Source: Aporrectodea caliginosa (lineage: Eukaryota; Annelida; Clitellata; Crassiclitellata; Lumbricidae). From it: a DNA stretch of 64,000 nucleotides. The stretch spans positions 325,001 to 389,000 of the forward strand of contig JACEVL010000045.1 of the NCBI GenBank assembly GCA_020284085.1, read 5' to 3'. The notes below the pieces were generated by a model. That model was not told the DNA's origin, searched no databases, and was given only the letters and a program-made list of their open reading frames with translations. Below are positions 23,301 through 34,920 of this stretch, piece by piece; positions within the stretch are counted from its first letter, which is position 1; every line of letters begins with the position of its first letter. Made by a program: the position numbers and the translations under genes.

Positions 23301-24170
23301 TATTTTTTCCCGGATGTAGCTGTTATGGAGGCAAACAAACCATAAAAAGTTCATCCACATCGGACTCTTCTTTAATTTTTTGTGATAATAAGAGTAAATC
23401 AACAATGGACCGACATTCCAAGGGCGCCTTGAGTTCTGGGAGTTTAAGTAAGGTATGTTTGGGGGCTTTGATGGACCTCAGAATAACATATTAAAATTCT
23501 GTAAAAATTATTTCTAGACAATATATGAATAGAATAATGGGGGAAAAATAAGGAATGGTTGCTTTCTGCGATGCATCATTTTTCTTGACACCCCTAACAG
23601 CCTTGCAATATTCTAGATTGAAACACGTGCAAATAACGAGCATTTTCCGATAGAAATGAAGACTAAAGTTAGGACCCTTTGGGGACCCCTAAATAGCATT
23701 CGAAAAAATTGAAAATTTTCCACAAACATTGTCATCTAGGAAGGAAACTTTTTGGCTGGTGAGACCCAAGATTTTCGACAAAAAGTTTTTTCTGGGACAC
23801 CCTAGGGGAGGGGGTTTGGAAAAGTTTGACAGTTGTTGACAGGGGAGAGGGGGTGCGGTTCAAGTTGGCGTCAACAAATTTTTTCCCCAATGAATCCAAA
23901 AAAAAGGTAGCGAAAGAGTAAATGTTTATAAAAAATCATCTAAAAAAATGTCTAAAAAAAGGTCATCGGAGTTAAAATCTCTAAAAAACGGTCATTGAGA
24001 ATAAAATTTCAGTCGGGCTACGCTGCTGGTAGGGGAGGGGGTTCTGGGATTGTTGACATAATTTTTTGGGGGTCCGTCCATGTTTGACAGTTGTCAAACA
24101 TTGAGGGAGGGGGTAAAAAAAAGGCCTAAAATTTGTTGACATAATTAATGGACGACCCCTAATCTAGACT
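23301..24170. other. AT-rich spacer with hAT-like terminus
   Basis: No gene. The right part (about 23800-24163) contains repeated GTTGACA and GGGGGAGGG tracts and ends TGGACGACCCCTA, the inverted form of the hAT-like end at 12137. Confidence 0.4.
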
Positions 24171-24344
24171 AATCTAGACTAAACTATAGGCCTATAATAT
24201 GCAGCAATACGAATACGATACACAAAACACGCTGTACAAGTACAGTACAACAAACGCTCTCGAGGTCGATCGCGCACCGATCGCCTACGCAATACTGCGC
24301 GATCGATTTTCAAATCGCCTTCTATTTTCAAATGAGAAGCTCTG

Positions 24345-24535
24345 CTTATAGCCCTAATTATTGTAACTAAGTGTTAACTAAAATTAACTAAATTAAAAAT
24401 CCAGTAACTATAGCAGCATGCTATAACTAAAAAATAATACTAACTATAACTATAACTAAAACCAAAATAAAAAACCATTAACGATAACTGTCACTAACTA
24501 AAATGAAATCTGTAAGGAGAATCACACTAGACATT
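24345..24535. mobile_element. partial copy of the CAGTGTGATTCTC hAT MITE
   Basis: It ends TGTAAGGAGAATCACACTA and carries AACTATAACTATAACTAA repeats, the reverse complement of the 5723-6271 element. The left terminus is not found. Confidence 0.6.
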
Positions 24536-25239
24536 TCCTAGCTCCGACTGAAATTCATGTCCAAATTTATTTTAAAATATATTTTGTAGAGAAATTAAAA
24601 GCAAATAGCCTACAAATTAATAGTGTACAACAATTCAAATGTGCACAACATTGACGTAGTTCGTGAATTAAAGGATTACACTTTTGGCAGAAACCATTGA
24701 TGTAAAACATACGGGAAGAAAATAGCACATATAGATATATAAGCCAAAGTGCATTTTTAATGTAGTATTCCAACGGAAGAAGTAGGCCTACATGTAGCTT
24801 TGATTTTCCTGTGTTCTTGCATGAAATAATGCAGCAGGTTTTTTGTCTGATATTCAAACTCTGATCGTTAAAATCTAAAGTCTGAACTAGTGCATTCATC
24901 TTTGACAATCAATGTAAACGCAGCAAAGTATTCTTCAATTTACCGTCAAAGTTAATTAGACTGTACAGTGTACAGGTCACACTATTTTAAGAATTGCAAC
25001 TCAATGAAACCCACCTTAGCAGCTCTCCCAGTAGGGTGCTCCAGAAATATAAAAGTTGAAAATTCATTGCTCCCGGGCATTTTCCCATGCGTCTCATACA
25101 GATGAGTCTAAAAATCCAAATTTTAGGCTTTTACATTAAGGCTAAGCCTTGCCCCCAGCACGATGAAGTTTTAACAATATTCGCAATTTTTCGGTAGAAA
25201 ATACAAATTACCGGTATTTAAGTATATATGAAAAACTAA
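24536..25239. other. unassigned AT-rich DNA
   Basis: I found no supported gene, RNA or transposon terminus. Short ORFs on both strands look random. Confidence 0.4.
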
Positions 25240-26277
25240 TGTGTTTCATATTTATTGGCCAGAACATGAAAGGTTGCAAGTACAAATACAAGTGCTGAGG
25301 TCTTAAGTACCTGTACAAATACTTAAGTATCAAGTACAAGTACGAGTACAAGTACTAAGGTGACAAAGGTCTCGAGTACAAGTACGAGTACAAGTACACA
25401 TGGCTACTGCAAGAACAAGGATTTACTTCGTTGACATATTGGTGTATAGCCACATGCACTCATTTATAATTCTGCGTTTTTATAAATATAATGGATGTGA
25501 GCATCTTGTCACTCAGATTCGATCGAAACTGTTTTAATATTAAACTAAACGCACTCTCAACCGGAGCGCTAGATGCAGGCACACTCACAACTCTAAACGC
25601 TATTGTCAAGAACAGTTTTGCTGCATTCCAAACGTCCAAACAATCAATTTCATCAAAGTCATCATGGCCTCTGATATTCAACCAGGTTGTCACTTGTGAT
25701 GATAAGGTGCTCGGTTTCACAGGAGATCGTGTACAGTAGTGACCAAATAGCTTAGACTTTTTTGATGCATGGGCTCTGCAGTTTCGGTTGGTGCAACCGT
25801 ATCTGTGATTATCACTGCCAAAATGAGACGTTTTTGTCTCACCTGCTCCACCACTGCCAAAGAAACTTAATGTAGTTCCCAACAAAGCATGTGTCTCTGA
25901 CTGTCTCATTCACATAAGACATAATCACATCTGCACACATTAAATAAGAACATACTAGTTGTAGGCAGTCTTTGACTATTGGAGTAACACAAAGAAAATG
26001 CCTTAATTAACGTTTTACGTAAAACAGAAAAGTGATTCAGCATATCTGTGCATCACAAAGCTTATGATCAGTTGCTGCAATCTTCTCAATGAATCTGACC
26101 TTGAAAAACGTAAGTGAATATTGTTACTAAATCTGATATTTATAGGCGCTAAGTGAAAAGAAATGAAACTTTAAACATTTACCATTTTAATTATTTTTTA
26201 CCATATTTTACCATTTTTTTACCACGGTTAAATATAATGCGGCTTTTTTACCGGTAAAAAATCGTTTCACATCACTA
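25240..26277 (-). mobile_element. decayed hAT transposon with transposase C-terminus
   Basis: The minus-strand frame 25909-25460 contains ...DVWNAAKLFLTIAFRVVSVPASSAPVESAFSLI, the hAT C-terminal dimerisation motif (lP.SSAPVER.FS). The right terminus reads on the minus strand TAGTGATGTGAAACGATTTT, a hAT-type end abutting ATCGTATTCC of the duplicated receptor exon. On the left, arrays of AAGTAC/GAGTAC at 25275-25400 resemble subterminal repeats. No left terminus or duplication is identified. Confidence 0.65.
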
Positions 26278-26303
26278 ATCGTATTCCTCGATGCTAACGC
26301 CGG

Positions 26304-26650
26304 TGTCACGAAATAGAGTATCCCCCATGCATGAGTATCCCCCTTAGCGAAATGGAGTATTCGGTTTAATTTGCATGTTTGCGGTTTCTAAGTGTATTCA
26401 GTGGTGCTGTTTGGATTTATTGTACACGTAACATTTTAAAATTGGGTATCTTTAGTTTGTAAGTCGACCTGAAATCAATTTACTTCGTTTTTGGTGATTT
26501 TGACTGGATTTTCGCCGAGGCTATCGTGATGCGTATACCGGTGGTGGATAGAATGGTTTATCCACCCGGATAATCTAAACCGGTTTATTCCATCCGGGGT
26601 AAATTTATTCCTCCCGGATAGTCTTAGGACGGATACTCTATTTCGTGATA
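26304..26650. mobile_element. 347-bp TIR MITE with CCGG target duplication
   Basis: Termini TGTCACGAAATAGAGTATCC and GGATACTCTATTTCGTGATA are inverted (one mismatch over 20) and flanked by CCGG at 26300-26303 and 26651-26654. The E2 copy (45885-45900, AACGGCGGCTTCAG) is the empty site. A partial reverse-oriented copy is at 59315-59590. The superfamily is not assigned. Confidence 0.8.
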
Positions 26651-27082
26651 CCGGCTTCAGATGTATTGCTGTTGCACTGTGGGTCTGATTCTATGAAGAA
26701 CAACATTTTTTTCTAGGCTTAAACTTTGTGTTTAAACTTCATAAATCACGCGAAACGTTTATGCTCACTTATCTTGAGTCTAGCTGCATGCTAACTCAGG
26801 TGACACGATTAATGGTTTTGAACAAGTAGGTAGACCTACAGACGTCTTCCAACGCTTGTCCTGACTTGTCATCCATTCAATATTCATCGGATTTCCAAAA
26901 ACTGCGTTTGACGAAGTCTTATGGAATCAGCTGCGAACGAAACAGTTTCCGTAATTGTTATGCCAATCGTGTAGCCACAAAGCGCTGCAGAAACTTTGAG
27001 CGGTGGGTACGAGCGACCACAAGCGCTGATTTCAGTCAGTGTGCATGTATTTTGATAGCGGCTATTCGGAACCTTTCTAATG

Positions 27083-28029
27083 CATCTAAATCTGAATAGG
27101 ACTGGTGCTTTGTCCTTCGACACTGCATACTTTGCCTGAGAGTCATTGAAAAATCAGATAGGAAGGAACACAAAGGAACTGTCACTGTGAGTACTGTTGT
27201 GTTTTGGTTGGAGAAAGGGAAATCGGCGATTCGTAGGAGTAATGGATGCTGTCTCGAAAAGGATGAATTTCCTTTTGAATGGAAAGCCTTATGAGTGATT
27301 GTTGGAGTGGCTTGATGTGAATGATGAATGATAAATATCTGATATTCTCAGCGCCACATGAAGTCAGGCAATGGAGAACAGCCAATTACCGACGCCATAT
27401 CATATGCAGTTCGTAAGAGCCAAGTTGTTCAGTTTCGGTGCTAGATCAAAATCAGGGGAGATTGGGGCGGAGTAAACAGCGTGTTGCTAAGATGGAAAGG
27501 GATTATGATGGCAAACCGGATGAGGGTGGATGGACGAGCGGTTGAGTGTTAGAGCAGAATATTTGCTACCATAGCAGAACGGTTTCTGTGTCTAATAATG
27601 CAAGGTAGAAAATTAATTCAATGAGGCTGAAGACGATTTGTTGGCTGAAGGAAGTTGTACATAAATTGGTGCAATTATTCAACAGCTAAAAGTGAGGCAG
27701 TTGAAAAATAATGTGCTTAATTAAGTTCCACAGTCAGTGGCTTTCAATTTTATCCTTATAGCCATTTCTATAGTGTGCCTCGCAAATTTGTCAGGACATT
27801 AGATCACAAAGGCAGATGTCAAAAAGTAGTTTATCTGTTGTCTTTCATCTCAGCTGTAATATCCTAAAATTAATCTAAAGTATGTTCGCTTCTTAGTCGT
27901 TAGGCCTACTAATAGTTCATAGGTATTGTTCTTTGATACAGTGCCTTTTATTCTGTGGTTTTAATGTCTATGATAGGCCTATCATTATTAGTCAGACGCG
28001 TCTGCTATATTTACATATGAGAGAAGCTA
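27083..28029. other. unassigned DNA within E1, absent from E2
   Basis: E1 and E2 align up to about 27083/46322 and again from 28216/46905. Between these points E2 has a LINE and E1 has this sequence, in which I recognise no gene or element. Confidence 0.4.
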
Positions 28030-28037
28030 TTACGCAT

Positions 28038-28207
28038 CAGTGGCGGCGCCAGGGGGGCTAGGGGTGCTTAGCCCCCCCCAAATGCGGCTCAGCCTCCTAA
28101 AATCACAGCGAGGAGGTTTTAAATGAGCTGTAAAAGCAAAAAAAGGTCATCCGGACAAATTTGTGAGCTTTAGCCCCCCCAAACCTGAAATCCTGGCGCC
28201 GCCACTG
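28038..28207. mobile_element. hAT MITE with perfect 16-bp TIRs
   Basis: Termini CAGTGGCGGCGCCAGG and CCTGGCGCCGCCACTG are perfect inverted repeats. The duplication TTACGCAT at 28030-28037 and 28208-28215 is perfect. It is 170 bp and non-coding. A partial copy begins at 62157. Confidence 0.95.
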
Positions 28208-28215
28208 TTACGCAT

Positions 28216-30582
28216 AAGGAATTAGAGAAACAGGATTCACCAATAACACGTAACTTTAGTGACTTTTGCGTTTTAAATATTTCAGCTCATGGCAGTTTTA
28301 AGAACGTCACGATGCATTATTAGCACAATAACTAACACAATTGACATTTCTCAGAAATTTGCATTGTGCTAATCAGCACATGCATAGGCCTACACAAAAC
28401 TATAAAGTGTTTCAAATGCTAATAAAGTTTTTCAAAACCATTTTTTCAGTGTGAATAGAACTATTCAGATTCCTGAAAATTATGTGCAAAGAAGGCACAA
28501 TTGTGTTAGAATTGATTTGAGCTGCGCTTATAAATCTTTTTATGGTTATCATCCAGGCAGTAAGCTGAGACCTCTACCTGGAATTGAATCCCTCTGCAGG
28601 TGCTTCATCTACTGGTAAGGGACTCTCAAAATCTTACCCATCTTTTACCAATGCATCAACCTTATTTAAACATGCTCTAGGAAATCTAACCCCTGCTATC
28701 GAATATGGACGGCTCTATAATAATAATAATAGGATCCTTTAGTTTTAAAGGGAAAACGAAACAGCCATTCATCAGCCAAACTTTTGTTGACCGGCAGTTT
28801 GCAGGAAAAACCGCAGTAGACAGCAGACTCAGAATCCTGTTCAATGTATGGCTTTACAATCACTAATTCTTTGTCACAGACTCAATTAGACAAATGCGGT
28901 TGTTAACTTGTAGGCCTAATAGGCTATTATTTGCTTTGCAATTAAAGTAACATAGGCCTATCTATAAAATGTGACACTTTCGTTTTTATCTGGATGGCTT
29001 ATGTAAGCAAATAAAGTCGATCGACTTGATACTTTCCTCAAATAACATTGTGACAGGATTCAGCCTCAATGACACCCCCAGGCAAAGTATGCAGTTTGGC
29101 GACCCCACTGCACCTTATTGAAATCCTTTTTAGCTTTTAATTGAGCCACACAAAACACTGTAATCATTAAAAATGATTAAATTTCATGCAGACATAAAAC
29201 TATTTTTGTGAAAAGGGCAACTGCCTACAACGCCTATACCTAAAGCCGGCCTAGATGTAAAAAATTTCACTTTTCATTTGCTAAACGTAGGCCTACACTG
29301 ATGCATCATGCTTATTTTTTTTTATAAGTGCAGCATAGCAATTTAGAGGCAACATCAGTATCTCAATTATTGGTGGCTACTGTTATTTGTTATTATTATT
29401 ATTATTATACAATATTACTGCTATTTGCAAACATGCTTAGTTGAAGGGTGCATTTAATCAGCATCTCTGCACAGCCAGAGACTTAGAAGCAACATCGCAT
29501 ATTAACAGCCTAGTATTTACATATTGCACAGTCGTATTATTGAGTCCTTTGCTATTTTAATGGTCAATAGCATAATGGGGTCAAATACGTTGCTGGCTAT
29601 CTGCAAGATTGTTTTGGGTAATGAGAATAGCCTATGCTAAAATTAATTTCATATAGGCTAATTGTTAAATAGTTGGTGATCTCTTGAAAAGCGTTGTCCT
29701 TTTAGCATTGAGTCAGAAGTCTGAAACTCAGTAACCGTTGGGGATCGGGCGAAATCCACGGTTATGCTATCCGCTCAATTACTAAAAGTCTGATTCGAAG
29801 CAGTAGACACAAACACTGATTGTGCGAGAAACTAGATCTACATGTATGGCGTTACAATAATAGCAATGCGATAGAAAAAATGGATTGGTCAAACAATTAG
29901 ATTAGGTTCCTTTGTGAGAACATTACTAAAGACAGCAAGTAATGGGACCTAGCAGGAGCAGCATTATGCTGTTGCTAAGATGAAGACTGGTAGTTACAGA
30001 AACACGAAAGACGAGGTCCATCAACATGAAGGATGAAAAAATCTCTTCGGGCCAGTGAACTTGAAGACGAGGACCTGAAAGATGTGGCTCAGGTACTTTG
30101 AGTTTGTTTAACCAGAAATAGCAATCAGAAAATTATAAACCTCTGAACACGGACGACATGACAAAATCTCTTCTGGGGTCAGTGTGATGCAGTGCGAGCT
30201 CTGACGCGAAAGATGATGGAATTATTAATACGAAGTCATTGTTCTTGAAGGGAAACGCTTATGGAGATTAGGTTCGTGTTACCTTGATCGCCTCATCCAT
30301 AAAATAGTTAACCTAAAAAAATAGATGGTCAAAAATTGATGAGAAGGACTAATCAGATGTCGATTAAATTGCATTACGATTTATTCAACAAAATTCATGT
30401 ATTAATAGCTCCCGTTTTGCATGGAATATAGAGTTGATACGTGAAGCACACAGTAGGACGAATTCAAAGAAATAGATAAAAATTAAATACTGAATGCAAT
30501 AGACATTACCGGATAAATTGAAACCTAAAACGTTTCAAGTTAGTCCTTTCTAGTTGAATCCGGATTGTGGAAGACTCCGATA
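28216..30582. other. E1 internal DNA (duplicated as E2 46905-47077 and 52675-55400)
   Basis: It aligns with E2 in blocks (for example 28216-28388 with 46905-47077, and 28389-28500 with 52683-52790). I see no exon. It contains a short (TTA)n at 29390 and no recognised element of its own. Confidence 0.5.
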
Positions 30583-30868
30583 AACACGGTCGCAGTTGTC
30601 CGTAAGCCGATAATGATGGAATGTTGGATGAAACCAGACGAGACGATGAAGTGGTGTTTAGTTATGCGGTTAAAGGAACTCGTCGTTTCTCGACAACTGT
30701 GAACGATGGTGAAAGAACTGAAAACCTCACCAAGATTCAATTTAGAAATTTTAGATAATTGTACAGGACTTGGTAACATGAACTAATAATAGCGAACAAC
30801 GTTATAATGTCGGATGCTGGAATCTACGAGGCTCGATCAACTCAAATTGCAGCAACTGCTGAAATTAG

Positions 30869-31796
30869 TTGCTGTACTGCAGCATGAAAAAGATGTTTCT
30901 TCTACTATCGTTTCAGTTATGGTGGTAGCGGTACTATGTGGCTGAGCGCAGGCTTAACTTCGGCTGAGTATATGTAGGCGTGGGTTGAATCACGCAGAGA
31001 CACACGAGACGCTTCACTTGACGAAATTCTTATAGACAGACGAGAAATATATATATATATATACATGGCGTATTTACAGAACGGTAATTGTCGGAGTCAG
31101 GTTGTCGTTTTAGAGGTCCTCACTCGCATCCCTCCGATCCTGCTCCCTTGAGAATCCTTCTCTTCCCAATCCGCCCGCAGAATCCCTTTCGTCACTCGAT
31201 GCCTCGTCCGTCTGTCCGTTCGATCCGTCTTCTTCCTCTCCTTTCCGTTTTCTCCAGGAGCAGAACGTGTGGTCCCAAAGGATGCCGCCGCGTCCGGTCC
31301 GTTGAGGAGTTCCTTGCCGTCCCGGTTATTCTGTCTTACGTCGCCTCTTTCTCCGACTGTCGATTCAGCGTGTCTTCGTTCGGTCTCCCTGCGAGTGTCT
31401 CTCGTTGGAGGTGGGTAGCGCTAGCACTCCGTTTCGTCTCTAAGCGTGAATCCCTGCTGGCACAATGTACTGAAAAATTACTACACTTTCGCACGATCTT
31501 CGACTACAATCAACACTCATTCACATGAACAAAAACTGGTGCTGTCTAGCTCACCCGGTTATCCTGTCTTCCTGGATGCGTAGTCCCAAAGGATGCTTTA
31601 ATATACGGTATGTATATATATATATTTCTCGTCTGTCTATAAGAATTTCGTCAAGTGAAGCGTCTCGTGTGTCTCTGCGTGATTCAACCCACGCCTACAT
31701 ATACTCAGCCGAAGTTAAGCCTGCGCTCAGCCACATAGTACCGCTACCACCATAACTGAAACGATAGTAGAAGAAACATCTTTTTCAGTACAGTTG
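30869..31796. mobile_element. inverted-repeat element with GC-rich loop
   Basis: Arms of about 190 bp (30889-31065 and 31608-31790) are near-perfect inverted copies, e.g. GAAACATC and TATATATATA at the two inner and outer edges, around a 540-bp GC-rich loop with a 146-codon open frame rich in Ser, Arg and Pro (31088-31528). E2 lacks the segment 30583-32038 that includes it. The frame matches nothing I recognise and may be non-coding. Confidence 0.6.
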
Positions 31797-32260
31797 CCTT
31801 CAGTAAATTAATCCTCATTGATTCCATAAATGAATGCATATATTAAGTCCTTCATTTAAAACAAGCATGTGTGTATGTATGCAACTATGCATGAATCAGA
31901 AAACGTACATAGTGCCTTTTAAGTAAATTCATAAGGGCTCTGCGGCACGCTGAATAAATGTGACTTAACACGAGCAGAAAACGTTTCCTCAAAATGTCAA
32001 AGATGCTAGTGATCGTATGTCTGGTGGCAGATTGTTCCAGATTGTTCCCAGCCCGCGCAGACTTGGAAGAACTGACGAAGGAAAGCCGGACGCAGCCGGA
32101 GGCGGTGGGGACAGCTTGAGACCGATGTAAAGAGCTCAAAGGTATAGTCCGGTGCCGAGGCAGAGATAGACGCCCGGCCCATGAGGAGCAGTTTGAACTG
32201 CATTCTCTTCTCAACGGGGAGCCAATGCAGTATTAAGTATTCAGTTGCTTAATCTTCCAG
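31797..32260 (-). repeat. L2/CR1-type LINE remnant
   Basis: The minus strand reads fragments such as SARAGNNLEQSATRHTI and RKRFLLVLSHIYS, resembling the L2-like C-terminus (aWNsLP..ir....FK..Lk..L). The segment 32039-32230 is shared with E2 at 55412-55605. Confidence 0.5.
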
Positions 32261-32264
32261 AAAT

Positions 32265-32375
32265 TTGACTGTCACCGTCGGTCAAAAAATGGAAATCAAA
32301 TGTAAACCGGACAACATTCTTAAAATCAGCGAATGGACGATTCAGAGACCATTAATTAAGTCATGACAAAAGACC
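32265..32375 (+). pseudogene. inverted Ig1 exon fragment in E1
   Basis: The plus strand reads a decayed Ig1 start (L.VTVGQ.MEIKCKPDN-type codons, then SEWTIQ), opposite in orientation to the Ig1 of E1 about 1.3 kb away. The equivalent inverted pair is present in E2 at 55605-55710. Confidence 0.6.
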
Positions 32376-32719
32376 AATTTGTGCAAACAGGACGGAGGAG
32401 ACAAAGATGAAAAATTTTACATAATGGCTTCTATGTTGACGAATAATTATGGCCCTGAGGCCCTGTTGTGTGTATCATTTTCTCATATGAATTACACATT
32501 CTGATGGATAAGTCCGAGTATAGAATTGAATAGTTGATTATTGAATAGTAATGTACAGAAATGGAATTTTTTATAGGGGGGGCAGGTCGAAAATGTCAAA
32601 GAAAATTAACATGAAGAACACACCCTAATAATAATATTATGGCTTCTCTTTTGTCAACAAAATTAAAGTCAAATGGTACCAACAGTTTAGTTTGTTTCGC
32701 TCCTCCAGTTAGTCCAAAT

Positions 32720-33521
32720 CATAGTTGTTAAAAACGGTAAAAGCAAACTAAAACCTGAAAAAGCGTCGTTTTATTAAAAAAATAAAAAACGGAAAAAACA
32801 GAAAAGAAAATTATTTGACTTGGTTGCATCTTATACTGCATTTTAAATTTAAAAGCCTTGTTTACACAATTTAATTTTAATCAGCAAATGACACAACTTT
32901 ATTGGTAAACATCAAGTAATATTAATCTACAACAATTATTTTTTTGAAGTTTGGTTTAATAAGAAATTGAGAGATTAAAAATACTGAAATCTTCTCAAAT
33001 TTAAATTGTAAACATAAGTCCACATGAGACCATGCTGATATAAACAATTAAAAAGTAAACTTTGTAAGTATGGATTAGGCCTATACTTAATTAAAACTTA
33101 TAGACTAGGCCTACTTGCAATTTTGACTTAAATAAGAACTTATTATGGAGTAATATCAGTCAGTTTATCAATCAATCGGAGATTACTGTATACAAAGACA
33201 ATATTTCGCATTTTGGATACGGTAACCTAGAAATTCAAATAACTTTTCTAAATTTTATTTCCTGTACTGTGTTATTTATTTCTCAACTGATAACATTAAA
33301 TAGTGACGTAAATTAGTTGAATCCTTTAAAGGATAGAGACAGCGTAAGAGATATCAGACAAAAATAAAATTAAACAAATAATAACAGACAGTAAATAAAT
33401 AAATAAAGTTACATCAAACAAATAAAAAACGGAAGAAAAACGTGACGAAAAATAAAAAACCAAAAACCCACATTTTTTGGGAAAAAATAAAAAAAGGAAA
33501 AAAATGTTTTTTACAAGTATG
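32720..33521. mobile_element. hAT non-autonomous element inside E1 Ig1
   Basis: Termini CATAGTTGTTAAAAAC and GTTTTTTACAAGTATG (two mismatches) are flanked by a perfect 8-bp duplication, GTCCAAAT, at 32712-32719 and 33522-33529. E2 shows the empty site (TCGTCCAAATCCAA at about 55965). It is 802 bp, A-rich, non-coding, with AAATAAAAAACGGAAGAAAA repeats. Confidence 0.9.
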
Positions 33522-34530
33522 GTCCAAATCCAAGTTTTGTTGTGACTTAATGTTTGCTGCATTTTCCACTCCCTGATTTTGGAAATGTTGTACGGTTTAC
33601 ATTTCATTGCAACTGTTTGACTGACGGTGACAGCCAACTTTCTTGGACGATCAGGCAACGTCTTACTTCCTGACGATTCTAAAAATGTGATTCAAATGTG
33701 ACGAAACTTGAAGGCGAAGGTGTGCATTAGACTATTCTGTTTCTGATCTGTTGTAAGAATTATAATATCTAATTATATGACACATAATTAGATGATTGAA
33801 AACCAGATTTGTGGATGTCTGCATCCATATTTGTCTATCTCCAAAAATATCAAATAATCCAAAATATTATTATAAATTTATAAAATCATCAAGCTAATCC
33901 TGATTTTTAAGATCTACTTACCAACTAGAAAAAATAATTGGAAAAGATCAACGAAAGTCCTCATCTTCCTGAAACACAGCATTTTTGCCTGTTGTCCAAT
34001 GCGCCAAACAAAACGGAAGCTTATATTTAAAACAATGTTCTCGTTCTGACAACCGCTGCTTAAAAACATATGAAAGGAAAGTTTTTTGGTATGGGTTAGC
34101 TTCACAGGCAGAAGGATGAAAGCGTGTATGTGCAGGCGAAATCGTAAATGGTCATAAAAAATCATGATAGCCTGAGAAACGATAATGCACATTGTATGCA
34201 ATTATGTAGACCGGGAATACAGAAACAAATGTAATATTAGGCTCAATGTCAGTTTCGGTCCTTACTTTTGGAAAAAATGGCAGTTGATTTGCTAACAGTT
34301 AGAATAGTGAGTGGCAGCCTTCGTGCTTCCTATTGTCAATCAGAAATTCCTGTGGACTTGAGCTGGCAAAACCTAACCAGCCGTTGTTGAATATGCACTG
34401 CCCTTCTCTATCTATGCATAGGATGTCTGATCGCCGCACGCGTGATCAATCAGACCTTGTAATTATAACTTTAATACGACATTTACAAAGCACCACTTGA
34501 AGAATAAACTCATCAGTGGCTCTCAGTGAA

Positions 34531-34920
34531 ATAAATGACTGTCTCTCTCATGCCATTCCACGCATTCCTGGCCAGGGCCTAGATTTAAGCTCATATAATT
34601 ATGAACGCATTCTGGAAGCCATATTTTGCTAGATGAGCTTTGCAATCTTACTGGTCAATCCAGTTCAGAACATAAGAGATGAGAAGAGAGAGCCACAAAG
34701 AACAATCTAAACAGTTTACCACCAGTAGAATATAGAGGTATCTAGCACTACTGAGCTAGCTATAGCATGTTACCTATATTTATTAAGGAAAAGGCAACAC
34801 ACAGCTAACCAAAGTGCTCATAAACCGCAATAGACTTTAGCAGATTTTATTAGGCGCTGCAATATCATGTATTTGGAGTCTACTTCACCTCTTATGGTGA
34901 TACATACTTACTCGTCGGCA
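34531..34920. other. spacer between E1 and the LINE
   Basis: No gene or element is recognised. The segment CCTGGCCAGGGCCTAGA at 34568 is also found at 57480, so this spacer belongs to the E1/E2 duplication. Confidence 0.4.

Larger units (their letters stand above)
26278..34530 (-). pseudogene. decayed Ig receptor copy E1
   Basis: Read on the minus strand it keeps the 5' flank and an intact signal exon (33982-33922, with MLCFRKM and a good donor) and the first part of Ig1 (about 33684 down to 33530). A hAT insertion at 32720-33521 then splits Ig1, which resumes with NW.SET and hits an in-frame TAA in GAAACAAACTAA. Far downstream is only the first 25 or so codons of Ig2 (26720-26655 and 26299-26278), split by a 347-bp MITE and cut off by the hAT at 26277. 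E1 and E2 are direct duplicates sharing the Ig1 stop, so inactivation preceded their duplication. Confidence 0.75.
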
